Source: Pseudomonas orientalis
Lineage (GTDB): Bacteria; Pseudomonadota; Gammaproteobacteria; Pseudomonadales; Pseudomonadaceae
Assembly (NCBI RefSeq): GCF_001439815.1
Contig: NZ_JYLM01000010.1
Span: forward strand, 62,001-126,000
Length of the DNA stretch: 64,000 bases
Direction: 5' to 3'
The notes below the pieces were generated by a model. The model had not been told where the DNA came from. It was given only the letters and a program-made list of their open reading frames with translations, and ran no database searches. A program made the translations under genes and the position numbers. Numbering within the stretch: position 1 is the stretch's first letter; every line of letters starts with the position of its first letter. Below, piece by piece: positions 26,607 through 34,434 of the stretch.

Positions 26607-26747
26607 ATGAGTAATTTAATTAAGGGTATAAAAGACCTGCCTTTGATTAAAAAGGTCAGAAAAACTGCTCAAGGGCTGGCATTGCTAGACGAGGTAATTA
26701 TGCCGCAATGGGATAAAAGGGTGCAGATTTATTTTAATTCGAAATAG
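26607..26747 (+). pseudogene. Immunity-like fragment, 46 codons
   Basis: A frame from ATG 26607 reads KDLPLIKKVRKTAQGLALLD then EVIMPQWDKRVQIYF and stops at TAG 26745-26747. The composition and the ALLDEVIMPQWD string look like the N-terminal part of a small protein of the kind found behind polymorphic toxins. It ends inside a REP-like string (ATAAAAGGGTGCAGATTTAT, from 26713), suggesting that the rest was lost at the repeat. It is probably non-functional. Confidence 0.4.
26713..26738. repeat. REP-like element, family AAAGGGGACAGATTTATT, copy 1
   Basis: AAAAGGGTGCAGATTTATTT at the 3' end of the 46-codon frame; direct orientation relative to 27035 and inverted relative to 26764. Confidence 0.5.
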
Positions 26748-26763
26748 CAGTATAAAGCCTGTT

Positions 26764-26785
26764 AAATAAATCTGTCCCCTTTATT
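26764..26785. repeat. REP-like element AATAAATCTGTCCCCTTTA, left flank
   Basis: Inverted relative to the copy at 27035-27055. Strings of this type are familiar to me as repeats beside RAYT genes in many proteobacteria; no matching RAYT lies in this window. Confidence 0.65.
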
Positions 26786-26798
26786 GGTAAAGAAATAG

Positions 26799-27038
26799 AT
26801 GACACGAATGAAAAAAGACATAGAGGATTTGCTCTATTCTGTTCCTCCAAATGCAGATTATGCGGTCGATGCTACGGATATAGATGCGGAGGATATCCCA
26901 CGTAGCAGAGTACAAGGTGTCATTGAGCTATTGGGGCACTCTGAGGAGAGTATTAGATTTGCCGCAGCGAGGTTGTTGACTAGCTGGGGGTATAGAGAGG
27001 GATTATCTTATTTATCCAGATTAAAAAGGGACGATTAA
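26799..27038 (+). CDS. HEAT-repeat-like immunity fragment, 79 aa, probably 3'-truncated
   Basis: Short AT-rich gene with VIELLGHSEESIRFAAARLL followed by TSWGYREGLSYLSRL, a single HEAT-like helical pair of the kind seen in larger immunity and adaptor proteins. The frame ends KRDD and a TAA stop that lies inside the REP-like string TTAAAAGGGACGGATTTATT (27035-27055). An inverted copy precedes the gene at 26764, so it is framed by repeats like the genes at 15001 and 15723. The usual protein would be longer, so the 3' part was probably lost at the repeat. May be inactive. Confidence 0.45.
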   Translation: MTRMKKDIEDLLYSVPPNADYAVDATDIDAEDIPRSRVQGVIELLGHSEESIRFAAARLLTSWGYREGLSYLSRLKRDD

Positions 27039-27055
27039 AAGGGACGGATTTATTT
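27035..27055. repeat. REP-like element TTAAAAGGGACGGATTTATT, right flank
   Basis: Reverse-oriented partner of 26764-26785. The stop codon of the 79-aa frame is embedded in it. Confidence 0.65.
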
Positions 27056-27073
27056 AGTTTGCGCTGATCACGC

Positions 27074-27107
27074 ACAAAGCGGGCGACACCAAGGCCGCCC
27101 GATTTTC
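27074..27107 (-). terminator. Hairpin terminator after the gene at 27110
   Basis: Stem CGGGCG/CGCCCG (27080-27085 with 27096-27101) lies just past the stop of the minus-strand gene, followed on that strand by CTTTGTG. The T run is short. Confidence 0.5.
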
Positions 27108-27109
27108 AC

Positions 27110-27379
27110 TCAGGACGGATCGGCATTAAGCCTGCGACTGATGACATCCAGCAAATCACACCCATCGCGCAGCGGAATGGCCAGCAAGTGGGCGAAGTCT
27201 GAAAGCACTACGGCATCGCTGCTGAGTTGTTCGCGAAAGGCCAGGTTTTCCAGCAGTTGGGTGACGGCCCGAATGCGGTGCACGGCGGCGTCGTGAAGGA
27301 CGTCGAGAGGTGCCTGGGTGTCGATAATCAGGGCTGGGATGGTGCAATCGTGGCCGGTTAGGGGTATGTATCTATTCAT
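27110..27379 (-). CDS. Small Pseudomonas protein, DUF3077/DUF6124-like
   Basis: From the ATG at 27379 the 89-aa soluble protein reads MNRYIPLTGHDCTIPALIID, then helical segments (DVLHDAAVHRIRAVTQLLEN; AVVLSDFAHLLAIPLRDGCD). Helical proteins of this size with a closing 'LLDVISRRL' are common in Pseudomonas, often in several paralogues per genome, and are annotated DUF3077 or DUF6124. A longer frame from 27415 (MVVSATKNRVFS...) is open but lacks a good ribosome binding site. The 240 bases upstream contain stem-loop sequence resembling a leader RNA. Function unknown. Confidence 0.6.
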   Translation of the reverse strand: MNRYIPLTGHDCTIPALIIDTQAPLDVLHDAAVHRIRAVTQLLENLAFREQLSSDAVVLSDFAHLLAIPLRDGCDLLDVISRRLNADPS

Positions 27380-27415
27380 ACTGAACACTCTGTTTTTGGT
27401 GGCTGAGACCACCAC

Positions 27416-27625
27416 TCAATCGTCGCCAAACGAATGGGTGGCAGCTGTACGCAGGTTGGCGAACCGGCAACAGAGTAAACCGGCAGACCCGAAGGTCTCC
27501 CGCGCACAGCCGCCATAACGAGCACAGCTTTGCGGGTGCAAAAACACCTGCATGAAGCGGATTGCTTTTGCACTCTGTTGTCAGGTCGCCAAACCTGATC
27601 GCCGTATGGGCGACGGCCGGACTAT
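27416..27625 (-). promoter_or_regulatory. Structured leader upstream of the 27110-27379 gene (C4-RNA-like?)
   Basis: On the minus strand this contains several hairpins, including GGGAGACC-TTCG-GGTCTGCC and GGTGGTCTCAGCCACC, and the pentamer-rich string ACAGAGT three times. It reminds me of the structured C4-type antisense RNA leaders of phage P4-like elements. This is an impression only; a covariance-model search would decide. Confidence 0.3.
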
Positions 27626-27793
27626 AAGCCCCTCACCCAAAACCGCGCAAGGCATCACAGCAATGGCACCACCCCTCATGCCATGCTAACCATTGCCGAA
27701 ACACTGGCGATGACCCAGCGCATCAAAAAATGAGACCTCGCTATTATCGGCACTCTCAAAACCGCTCCACCGTTAACCACAAGGAAGAAATAC

Positions 27794-28270
27794 ATGATCA
27801 AGTTGTTCTGCAAAGCCGCTGTCGCTCTATCCCTGGCCACGCTGTTTGGTTGTTCCTCGACGCCGTCTGTGGAGAAGATGCAGGCTGACGTGGCGAACTA
27901 TTCGCTGCCCAAGGCTGCCGTGGCCGATAAAGGTCTGGTGTACGTCGTGCGCCCGAGCAATGTCGGGATGATGGTGCGGTTCAACGTGTTCCTGGATGAC
28001 AAGGAAGCCGACTCGGAGATGGGTTACAACCGTGGTAACCAGTACATCTATTTTTTCGTGACGCCGGGCAAACACGTGATCAGCTCCAAGGCTGAAAACT
28101 GGGCGGACATGCCGATTGATGTAAAGGCGGGTGAGGTGGTTTACCTCAAGCAAGAAGTCGAAATGGGCTTCGCCGTGGCGCGTAACAGCCTTAAAATGCT
28201 GAGCGAAGTCGAAGGCCGTTATCTGGTCAAGGATGCGTCCTTGGGCACCATTGCCAAAGAAAGCAAATGA
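27794..28270 (+). CDS. DUF2846-type lipoprotein, 158 aa
   Basis: Starts at ATG 27794 behind AAGGAAG. Signal LFCKAAVALSLATLFGCSS has the lipobox LFGC. The mature domain begins with KGLVYVVRPSNVGMMVRFNV and continues with a beta-sandwich-like GYNRGNQYIYFFVTPGKHVI and VYLKQEVEMGF, the pattern of the DUF2846 family of small envelope lipoproteins. Function is unknown; the fold resembles a transthyretin/peptidase-regulatory-like beta sandwich. A perfect hairpin downstream (28284-28309) probably ends the transcript. Confidence 0.8.
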   Translation: MIKLFCKAAVALSLATLFGCSSTPSVEKMQADVANYSLPKAAVADKGLVYVVRPSNVGMMVRFNVFLDDKEADSEMGYNRGNQYIYFFVTPGKHVISSKAENWADMPIDVKAGEVVYLKQEVEMGFAVARNSLKMLSEVEGRYLVKDASLGTIAKESK

Positions 28271-28283
28271 GTTGAGCCAGTGT

Positions 28284-28309
28284 GTCGGCAGGGTCCAGGC
28301 CCTGCCGAC
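28284..28309 (+). terminator. Hairpin GTCGGCAGGG / CCCTGCCGAC
   Basis: Ten-base perfect stem with a six-base loop, fourteen bases after the preceding stop, followed by TTCTCGTATT. The U-tract is poor but the stem is strong. Confidence 0.6.
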
Positions 28310-28343
28310 TTCTCGTATTCACTGCAAACATTAAAGGACTGAT

Positions 28344-29036
28344 GTGAAAAACCTCCTTTTCATTCTCCTCACCACCCTCATCCTCGGCGGTTGCGTCAGC
28401 CACCCCCTCACTCCCGAAAACCGCGCGCAGATCAAGACCGTCAACGTCCTGCCCGTGAAGTGGGAAAAGAACATGGTGTACTTCGGCCGCGAGCAGGCTT
28501 GGGGCGCTGCGTTGGGTGCCGGACTGGGCGCGGGTGCCGGCATGGCCAGCGGGGCGTCCAAGGTCGGCACTGCGGCGTTGAGCGGCGCCGGGTTTGCGGC
28601 CGGGATGAAGCTTGGGCAGTTGGCCGAGATGCCGACGCCGGTGGCTATTCTGACGGTGATGGAGGCGGAAAAACTCGATGTAGGTGTGTTGCTCAAGCAG
28701 GGCTTTGTGGATGCGCTGGGCAAGACTTCGACGCTCAAGGTGGTCGGCGACGATGAGCCGGCTGATGCGCAGATTCAGTTGACCGTGTCCGAGTGGGGCT
28801 TTCGCCTGACCCAGGGTTTCAGCAGTGTGATTTACCCCACCCTCAGCGTGGTGGCGCAGATGAATCGCGGCGATGAAATGATCTGGCGCACCTTTGAAAC
28901 GGTGACGCCATTCAATGGCCAGAACGTTTATGGCTACACGCCGCTCACCTATCGCACAGACCCGGAGGCATTGCGTCGGGCGTTGACCGGGATTACGCAG
29001 ATTTCTGCGCAGTATCTGGTGAAGGAGCTCAAGTAG
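28344..29036 (+). CDS. Lipoprotein with glycine-zipper segment, 230 aa
   Basis: GTG start at 28344 after AAAGGACTGAT; the ATG two bases earlier is out of frame. Signal KNLLFILLTTLILGGCVS gives the lipobox LGGC. A Gly/Ala-rich zipper (AWGAALGAGLGAGAGMASGA) suggests membrane insertion or oligomerisation. The rest (MVYFGREQ, IQLTVSEWGFRLTQGFSSVI, TLSVVAQMNRGDEMIWRTFE) resembles lipoproteins with a CsgG/TolB-N-like fold. There is no recognised enzymatic motif. Probably outer-membrane or periplasm-facing; function unknown. Confidence 0.7.
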   Translation: MKNLLFILLTTLILGGCVSHPLTPENRAQIKTVNVLPVKWEKNMVYFGREQAWGAALGAGLGAGAGMASGASKVGTAALSGAGFAAGMKLGQLAEMPTPVAILTVMEAEKLDVGVLLKQGFVDALGKTSTLKVVGDDEPADAQIQLTVSEWGFRLTQGFSSVIYPTLSVVAQMNRGDEMIWRTFETVTPFNGQNVYGYTPLTYRTDPEALRRALTGITQISAQYLVKELK

Positions 29037-29111
29037 GTCCGGCGTTGAGGTAACGCGGTTGGTTGTTGCGGGCGTGATTGTGAACACGCCCAGTCACTGT
29101 GTGTTTCTGGT

Positions 29112-29157
29112 TGCTCGCGTTATCGTTGGGGATCTTCGCGAGCAAGCTCGCTCCTAC
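29112..29157. repeat. Half REPIN (right arm of the GTAGGAGCGAGC family)
   Basis: Contains the internal CGCGTTATCGTTGGGG string and the right arm TTCGCGAGCAAGCTCGCTCC; the left arm is missing. Confidence 0.75.
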
Positions 29158-29455
29158 AGGATTGGGGGCGTGTTGAATGGCTTTGAACATTTTGTTTATC
29201 TCGATGTCTTTACCCCGCCCACCCGCAACCGGTCGGGCTGCATGGACTGCAGCGTTTTCAAATGACATTAAGGATTGATGTGAACCTCTCCCTATTACGG
29301 CCTCCTGTCTGCCACCGCCTGCGGTGCACCGGCTCGCGCCTGCGATTCCCAGGGCCGCCGGGAGAGCCTCATTCGGATCGATTGATCCTTTCGTACAGCA
29401 CACCTACTGCTGCCGGGCGTATTGGCGGCGTTGACTGTAGTTCATGGAGTTTGAA
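29158..29455. other. Intergenic; no gene seen
   Basis: GC-rich spacer before the autotransporter gene. Short frames here lack ribosome binding sites. It probably holds the autotransporter promoter, not identifiable by eye. Confidence 0.4.
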
Positions 29456-32044
29456 ATGAAGCGCAAGCAGTTCCAGAAAAGTCTGTTGGCAATCATGGTC
29501 GGGGCAATCAGCACGCAGGTGCTGGCAGTCGAGTTCGACCTGGGGCAGGGCAAGAATATTTGGGCTAATGAGACGTTTAACGAGCCGGTCACCATTACCG
29601 GCAAGTTTTCCCGGGTGGTCGATTCCAGCACGACTGACCCCGCCGGTCTCGGCTTTGTGAACACCAACATTCAAGGCTCGCTGATCAACCGCGCGGACAT
29701 CACGCTGGACTCACAGGGCAAAACCATTCGCGCGATCGCCATCGACCCGATGTTCTGGTCTGGCCCTTCCAATCTGACTCCCGGCACTATCACCGGGGAT
29801 GTGGTTCAGGCGGGCAATATCCTGATGAACCATGGCGCCTATGAAGGGCTTGAAATCGGTACCACCACCATTGGCGGCAGCGTTATCAACTCCGGCACCA
29901 TTCGTTCCACGCCGCCCGTGAGCGCCGAGCCTTTTCCCGGCTACCTGGGCGGCGGCGAAGGCATTTACCTGCACGGCACCACCATTGCGGGCGACGTTTC
30001 CAACACCGGTGTGATCGACATGGCCGGTCCGGATGCGATTGGCTTGATCCTCGACGTCAGCGGCGACACGCCGACCACCATCGGCGGCAAGCTGCTGAAC
30101 TCGGGCTCGATTATCGCCACCGGTGAAGGCGCCTGGGGCATGGAAGTGGAAACCGACACCAACCCCCTGCGTATTGAAAACAGCGGCCTGATTTCCGCCA
30201 CTGGCAATGAGGCGAAGGGGTTGTTTTTTTACTCCGGCACCGTCGATTACATTCTCAACACCGGCACCATTGAAGCCAAGGGCGCGTCGGCCAATGCCTT
30301 CGATCTGTCCGGCGCCAGCTTTGCGCAGAACAGTGCCACGGGCGCACGGGGTATCGTCAACCGTGGGCTCATCGCGGCGGACGGCACGGCGATCCAGGTG
30401 GATGCGGCCAGGCAGGTCGCGGCGTTTGAAATCAACCAGCAAGCCGGCGAAATCCGCAGCAACAGCGGCATCGCCGTCGACGCCAACAACCTCGCCAGCC
30501 TGAACTGGACCGGCGGCAAAATCACCGGCGACCTGCTCAACCTCAGCGCCGTCAACATCGGCGGTCAGGCGGGTTTCAGCGGTAGCCGTATCATCGCGCC
30601 GGTGTCGGTCAACTCGGGTTCGCTGAACCTCTCGGCGCCCGGCACTGCTATCACCGGCGACCTCAATGTGGCCAGCGGCGCGGGCATCGATATGCACTTG
30701 GCCGACAGCGTGGTGCCGACCACGCCGTACCTCACCGTCAACGGCACGGCCAATCTGGCTCAAGCTTCCAAGCTGACGGTCAGCGCCAACCCCGGAGATT
30801 TCGCTGCGCCCAAGGCCGGCACGCAATACACCTTGCTGCAAGCCACCAACGTGCAGAACAACGGCGTAGCGGTCGCCAGCGCTTCGTCGTTGCTCGACGT
30901 GCTCAGCTACTCGGCCGATGCGCAGACGGTCAAGGCCGTGGTGGCGGTGAAAAGCGACCAGCAGGTACAACAGGAACTGGCGGGTGTCAGCGCGGGTGCG
31001 TCGGCGGCGACCGCCGTCAATGTGGTGAAAAACGAGGTGCTCGGCGGGCTCAACCAGAACGATCCGGTGTTCCAAAGCCTGGCCAACGCCGGGACTGCGC
31101 AGCAACTGGCGCAGCTCGCCGATCAACTCACGCCGGACGTCAACCGTGGCGCCCTCGACGTGGCGCTGTCGGGGCAAACCGTGGTCAACGGCGCGATCTT
31201 CAACCGCCTCACCGACCAGCGTGAAAGCCACCAGGTCGGCGGTGTGTGGTTGCAGGGCCTGAGCAGCAACATGGACCAGGACGGCCGTGGCGGCAACAAC
31301 GGTTACTCGGCCAACAGCAGCGGCATGGCGGTGGGTGTTGACGGTCGTGTGAACGACACCACCACCTTGGGCGTGGCGTACAGCTACCTGAATTCGAACA
31401 TTCATTCGGACCTGGGCAACAAGACCGACGTCGAGGGCCACGCGCTGTCGCTGTACGGCAACTGGGCGCTGCAGAACTGGTTTGTCGATGGCAGCCTCAG
31501 CTACGGCCATAACGACAATGACAGCAAGCGCCACGTCGCGGGCACCACGGCCAAGGGCAGTTACGACAGCAATGTGCTGTCGGCCAGCGTGATCGGCGGC
31601 TACAGCTTCAAGCCGTCCCAGGCGCTGGTGATCGAGCCGCGTGTGGCTGCGCGCTATGCCAACGTGCGCATGGATGGCTACACCGAGAAAGGTTCGTCGG
31701 CGGCCTTGAACACGTCTTCGCAGCGTTATGAAGTGGGTGAGTTGGGCGCCGGTGTGCGTTTGGCGGGCAACCTGCCGATGGGCGCGGGCAGCCTGCAACC
31801 GGAAGCGACCTTGATGGCCTACCACGACTTGATGGGTGACCGCGTGGCGCAAACCTCCAACTTCGTGGCCGGTGGTTCGGCGTTTACCGTCACCGGTGCG
31901 TCGGTGGCGCGTGACAGCTACGAGGCCAGCGTGGGTGTGAATTACAAGGTGTCGGACTTCACCGTCGGCGCCAGCTACACCCGCCAAGCGCGCAGTGGTT
32001 TTGACGCCGACGGCGTAATGCTCAAGGCGCGCTACTCCTTCTAA
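29456..32044 (+). CDS. Type Va autotransporter, 862 aa
   Basis: The ATG at 29456 has GGAG six bases upstream and starts directly at a signal peptide (MKRKQFQKSLLAIMVGAIST, cleavage after QVLA). The passenger (about 25-560) is a series of 'GGSVINSGTI'-like beta-helix repeats (for example TIGGKLLNSGSIIATGEG; AGDVSNTGVIDMAGP), followed by a linker of helices. The last about 270 residues (from QVGGVWLQGLSSNM) form a 12-strand autotransporter beta-domain ending in an aromatic residue (LKARYSF). No protease or adhesin active-site motif is visible in the passenger. Expected at the cell surface. The gene is monocistronic and is followed by a REPIN. Confidence 0.9.
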   Translation: MKRKQFQKSLLAIMVGAISTQVLAVEFDLGQGKNIWANETFNEPVTITGKFSRVVDSSTTDPAGLGFVNTNIQGSLINRADITLDSQGKTIRAIAIDPMFWSGPSNLTPGTITGDVVQAGNILMNHGAYEGLEIGTTTIGGSVINSGTIRSTPPVSAEPFPGYLGGGEGIYLHGTTIAGDVSNTGVIDMAGPDAIGLILDVSGDTPTTIGGKLLNSGSIIATGEGAWGMEVETDTNPLRIENSGLISATGNEAKGLFFYSGTVDYILNTGTIEAKGASANAFDLSGASFAQNSATGARGIVNRGLIAADGTAIQVDAARQVAAFEINQQAGEIRSNSGIAVDANNLASLNWTGGKITGDLLNLSAVNIGGQAGFSGSRIIAPVSVNSGSLNLSAPGTAITGDLNVASGAGIDMHLADSVVPTTPYLTVNGTANLAQASKLTVSANPGDFAAPKAGTQYTLLQATNVQNNGVAVASASSLLDVLSYSADAQTVKAVVAVKSDQQVQQELAGVSAGASAATAVNVVKNEVLGGLNQNDPVFQSLANAGTAQQLAQLADQLTPDVNRGALDVALSGQTVVNGAIFNRLTDQRESHQVGGVWLQGLSSNMDQDGRGGNNGYSANSSGMAVGVDGRVNDTTTLGVAYSYLNSNIHSDLGNKTDVEGHALSLYGNWALQNWFVDGSLSYGHNDNDSKRHVAGTTAKGSYDSNVLSASVIGGYSFKPSQALVIEPRVAARYANVRMDGYTEKGSSAALNTSSQRYEVGELGAGVRLAGNLPMGAGSLQPEATLMAYHDLMGDRVAQTSNFVAGGSAFTVTGASVARDSYEASVGVNYKVSDFTVGASYTRQARSGFDADGVMLKARYSF

Positions 32045-32062
32045 GCCACACCGCAAAACAAC

Positions 32063-32151
32063 TGTGGGAGGGGGCTTGCTCCCGATTGCGGAGGGTCAGT
32101 CAATGATGTGTTGGCTGACTCGCCGCCATCGGGGGCAAGCCCCCTCCCACA
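32063..32151. repeat. REPIN (GGGGGCTTGC family)
   Basis: Arms TGTGGGAGGGGGCTTGC and reverse complement, with an inner complementary GTCAGTCA/TGGCTGAC stem; it may end autotransporter transcription. Confidence 0.9.
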
Positions 32152-32240
32152 TTGGGTTTGCGTGAATCCGCAGCAGCGAGGCCGGGGCAGCTTGCACTGT
32201 CTCAACCTGCTTACGTAGAGCGTGATGCCTCTGATACCAG

Positions 32241-32302
32241 TGTGGGAGGGGGCTTGCCCCCGATAGCGGTAGACCAGTCAGTGATGGGTTGACTGACCAC
32301 AT
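32241..32302. repeat. Truncated REPIN: left arm and loop only
   Basis: TGTGGGAGGGGGCTTGCCCC begins at 32241; the loop ACCAGTCAGTGATGGGTTGA is present but the right arm has been lost. Confidence 0.75.
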
Positions 32303-32502
32303 TGGATCTCCACATTCCAAAGGTTTGTGTTGGATTTCACTACTCGGGGCGAAACACCTTGAGAACCGCTCTCAACCCCGTAAAATGCCGCAGCCGTTGC
32401 ATCACAGTCTTTCAGGGAAGAACTCAGGCCAGCATAGTGTCCAGGCTGCCTATCTCCTTGGAAAACCCGGCAGCGCTGATTTCCTCACCCAAGGAGCACC
32501 CT
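32303..32502. other. Leader of the CsgG-type lipoprotein operon
   Basis: The frame from 32302 is open into the lipoprotein gene but gives no signal peptide at its start; I regard it as untranslated. No other gene is seen. Confidence 0.45.
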
Positions 32503-33183
32503 GTGAAGACACTCTCCAAAATCCTGCTGTCGGGCCTCACCGCCGCGGCGCTGTTGACCGTGGCCGGTTGTGCCACCGAGAGCAACCGCGCGATGCCGGT
32601 GGAGCAAGTCGCCAGCGCCCACGTCGCCTATTCCGGCGTGCGTGTGCCGATTGCCGTGGGCAAGTTCGATAACCGCTCCAGCTACATGCGCGGCATCTTC
32701 TCCGATGGCGTCGACCGTCTCGGCGGCCAGGCCAAGACCATCCTCATCACCCACTTGCAGCAGACCAACCGCTTCAGCGTGCTGGACCGCGACAACATGG
32801 GCGAAATCTCCCAGGAAGCCAAAATCAAAGGCACCGTGCAGAAGCTCAAGGGCGCTGACTATGTGGTGACTGGCGATGTGACCGAGTTCGGCCGCAAAGA
32901 AACCGGCGACCGCCAGCTGTTCGGCATCCTCGGCCGTGGCAAGACTCAAGTGGCCTACGCCAAAGTCGCGTTGAATATCGTCAACATCAACACCTCCGAA
33001 GTGGTGTATTCCACCCAGGGCGCCGGTGAGTACGCGCTGTCCAACCGTGAAGTGATCGGCTTCGGCGGCACCGCAAGCTACGACTCCACCCTCAATGGCA
33101 AGGTGCTCGACCTGGCCATGCGCGAAGCGATCAATCGCCTGGTCGACGGCATCAACGCCGGCGCCTGGAACCCGCGTAACTGA
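32503..33183 (+). CDS. CsgG/HfaB-family outer-membrane lipoprotein, 226 aa
   Basis: The GTG at 32503 has AAGGAG six bases upstream and starts a lipoprotein signal (KILLSGLTAAALLTVAGC). The mature part shows the CsgG-type core: VPIAVGKFDNRSSYMRGIFS, KTILITHLQQTNRFSVLDRD, GADYVVTGDVTEFGRK and a C-terminal helix REAINRLVDGINAG. CsgG relatives form outer-membrane secretion channels or assist lipoprotein and amyloid export. It leads a three-gene operon (29 bases to the DUF4810 gene, which overlaps the DUF799 gene). This csgG-DUF4810-DUF799 trio is common in Gram-negative bacteria. The exported substrate is unknown; no curli genes lie here. Confidence 0.9.
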   Translation: MKTLSKILLSGLTAAALLTVAGCATESNRAMPVEQVASAHVAYSGVRVPIAVGKFDNRSSYMRGIFSDGVDRLGGQAKTILITHLQQTNRFSVLDRDNMGEISQEAKIKGTVQKLKGADYVVTGDVTEFGRKETGDRQLFGILGRGKTQVAYAKVALNIVNINTSEVVYSTQGAGEYALSNREVIGFGGTASYDSTLNGKVLDLAMREAINRLVDGINAGAWNPRN

Positions 33184-33212
33184 TCAGCCACACCACAAGG
33201 AGCAGTACACGG

Positions 33213-33575
33213 ATGAGCAAGGCAGTGAAGTTGGCGCTGATGCTGACAGTAATCGCGACGGTAGCCGGGTGCCAGACGGCACCCCAGCCCCTGTATCAAT
33301 GGGAGAGCTACCAGCCGCAGGTTTATGAGTACTTCAAGGGCGAGCCCAAGGAAGCGCAGGTGGAAGCACTGGAGCGCGATCTGCAGAAGATCAACGCCAG
33401 TGGCCGCAAGGCGCCGCCGGGTTACCACGCGCACTTGGGCATGCTGTACATGAACATGGGCAAGGATGATCAGATGGTGCAGGAGTTTCGCACCGAGAAG
33501 GCCCTGTTCCCTGAGTCCGCTGCGTACATGGACTTTCTGCTGAAAAACGCCAAGACCGGAGTCGCTACCAAATGA
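33213..33575 (+). CDS. DUF4810 lipoprotein, 120 aa
   Basis: Signal LALMLTVIATVAGCQT with lipobox VAGC. The mature part carries the DUF4810 signature LYQWESYQPQVYEYFKGEPK and a TPR-like helical segment (PPGYHAHLGMLYMNMGKDDQ). Second gene of the CsgG operon; its stop overlaps the next ATG by four bases (ATGA). Presumably a periplasmic partner of the CsgG-like channel. Confidence 0.88.
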   Translation: MSKAVKLALMLTVIATVAGCQTAPQPLYQWESYQPQVYEYFKGEPKEAQVEALERDLQKINASGRKAPPGYHAHLGMLYMNMGKDDQMVQEFRTEKALFPESAAYMDFLLKNAKTGVATK

Positions 33576-34222
33576 GCCTGTTAAAACTCACCGGCGCCTT
33601 GCTGGCCTTGGCGTTGCTCGGCGGTTGCGCTGCACCCAAGACGGTCGATTATTCGGCGTACAAGCAGGCGCGGCCCAAGTCGATCCTGGTACTGCCGCCG
33701 ATCAATGAGTCGCCGGAAGTGCAGGCGTCCTACAGCCTGGTGTCGCAAGTCACCTACCCGCTGGCCGAAGCCGGCTACTACGTGTTGCCGATTGCCCTGG
33801 TGGACGAAACCTTCCGCCAGAACGGCCTGACCACCGCCAACGACATCCAGGGTGTGCCGCCGACCAAGCTGCATGACATCTTTGGCGCGGACGCGGCGCT
33901 GTACATCACCGTCAGTGAATACGGCACCAAGTACATGCTGATCTCCAGCGACACCTCGGTGACGGCTTCGGCCAAACTGGTGGACCTGCGCACCGGCACC
34001 ACCCTGTGGACCGGCGCGGCGCGGGCGTCCAGCGAGGAAGGCAACAACAACGGTGGCGGCCTGGTGGGCATGCTGATCACGGCGGCGGTCAAGCAGGTGA
34101 TCAACAGCTCCACCGATGCGGCGCACCCGATTGCCGGTATCACCAGCGCACGCTTGTTGTCGGCGGGCCAACGCACCGGCATCCTGTACGGCCCGCGTAA
34201 CCCGAAATACGGCACGGACTGA
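33572..34222 (+). CDS. DUF799 (GNA1162-like) lipoprotein, 216 aa
   Basis: Lipoprotein signal (LLALALLGGCAAP). The domain starts ARPKSILVLPPINESPEVQA and continues SLVSQVTYPLAEAGYYVLPI, VDETFRQNGLTTANDIQGVP and LHDIFGADAALYITVSEYG. These are hallmarks of the DUF799/GNA1162 family, outer-membrane lipoproteins with a TolB-N/CsgG-like fold. It overlaps the DUF4810 gene by four bases. The three products probably act together at the outer membrane; biochemical function is unknown. Confidence 0.88.
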   Translation: MSLLKLTGALLALALLGGCAAPKTVDYSAYKQARPKSILVLPPINESPEVQASYSLVSQVTYPLAEAGYYVLPIALVDETFRQNGLTTANDIQGVPPTKLHDIFGADAALYITVSEYGTKYMLISSDTSVTASAKLVDLRTGTTLWTGAARASSEEGNNNGGGLVGMLITAAVKQVINSSTDAAHPIAGITSARLLSAGQRTGILYGPRNPKYGTD

Positions 34223-34247
34223 CGTTCTTCAAACACTGAAGATCAAA

Positions 34248-34336
34248 TGTGGGAGGGGGCTTGCCCCCGATGACGGTGTATCAGTCACTACTGCAGTGAC
34301 TGACCCACCGTCATCGGGAGCAAGCCCCCTCCCACA
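34248..34336. repeat. REPIN (GGGGGCTTGCCCCC family)
   Basis: Arms TGTGGGAGGGGGCTTGCC and reverse complement; inner stem GGTGTATCAGTCACT/AGTGACTGACCCACC. Lies after the lipoprotein operon. Confidence 0.9.
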
Positions 34337-34434
34337 TTGTTTTTTCTGCTGTCAGGTAAATTGGATTTAACCCGAACCCCGCCCACCCCGCGTCTGACCT
34401 TGTGAACGGCTCATTCACTCACGAGGCCCAGCCC

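Noticed and set aside
29711..32056. 781-aa minus-strand frame opposite the autotransporter
   Set aside because: Antisense shadow; the plus-strand gene has signal peptide and beta-barrel.
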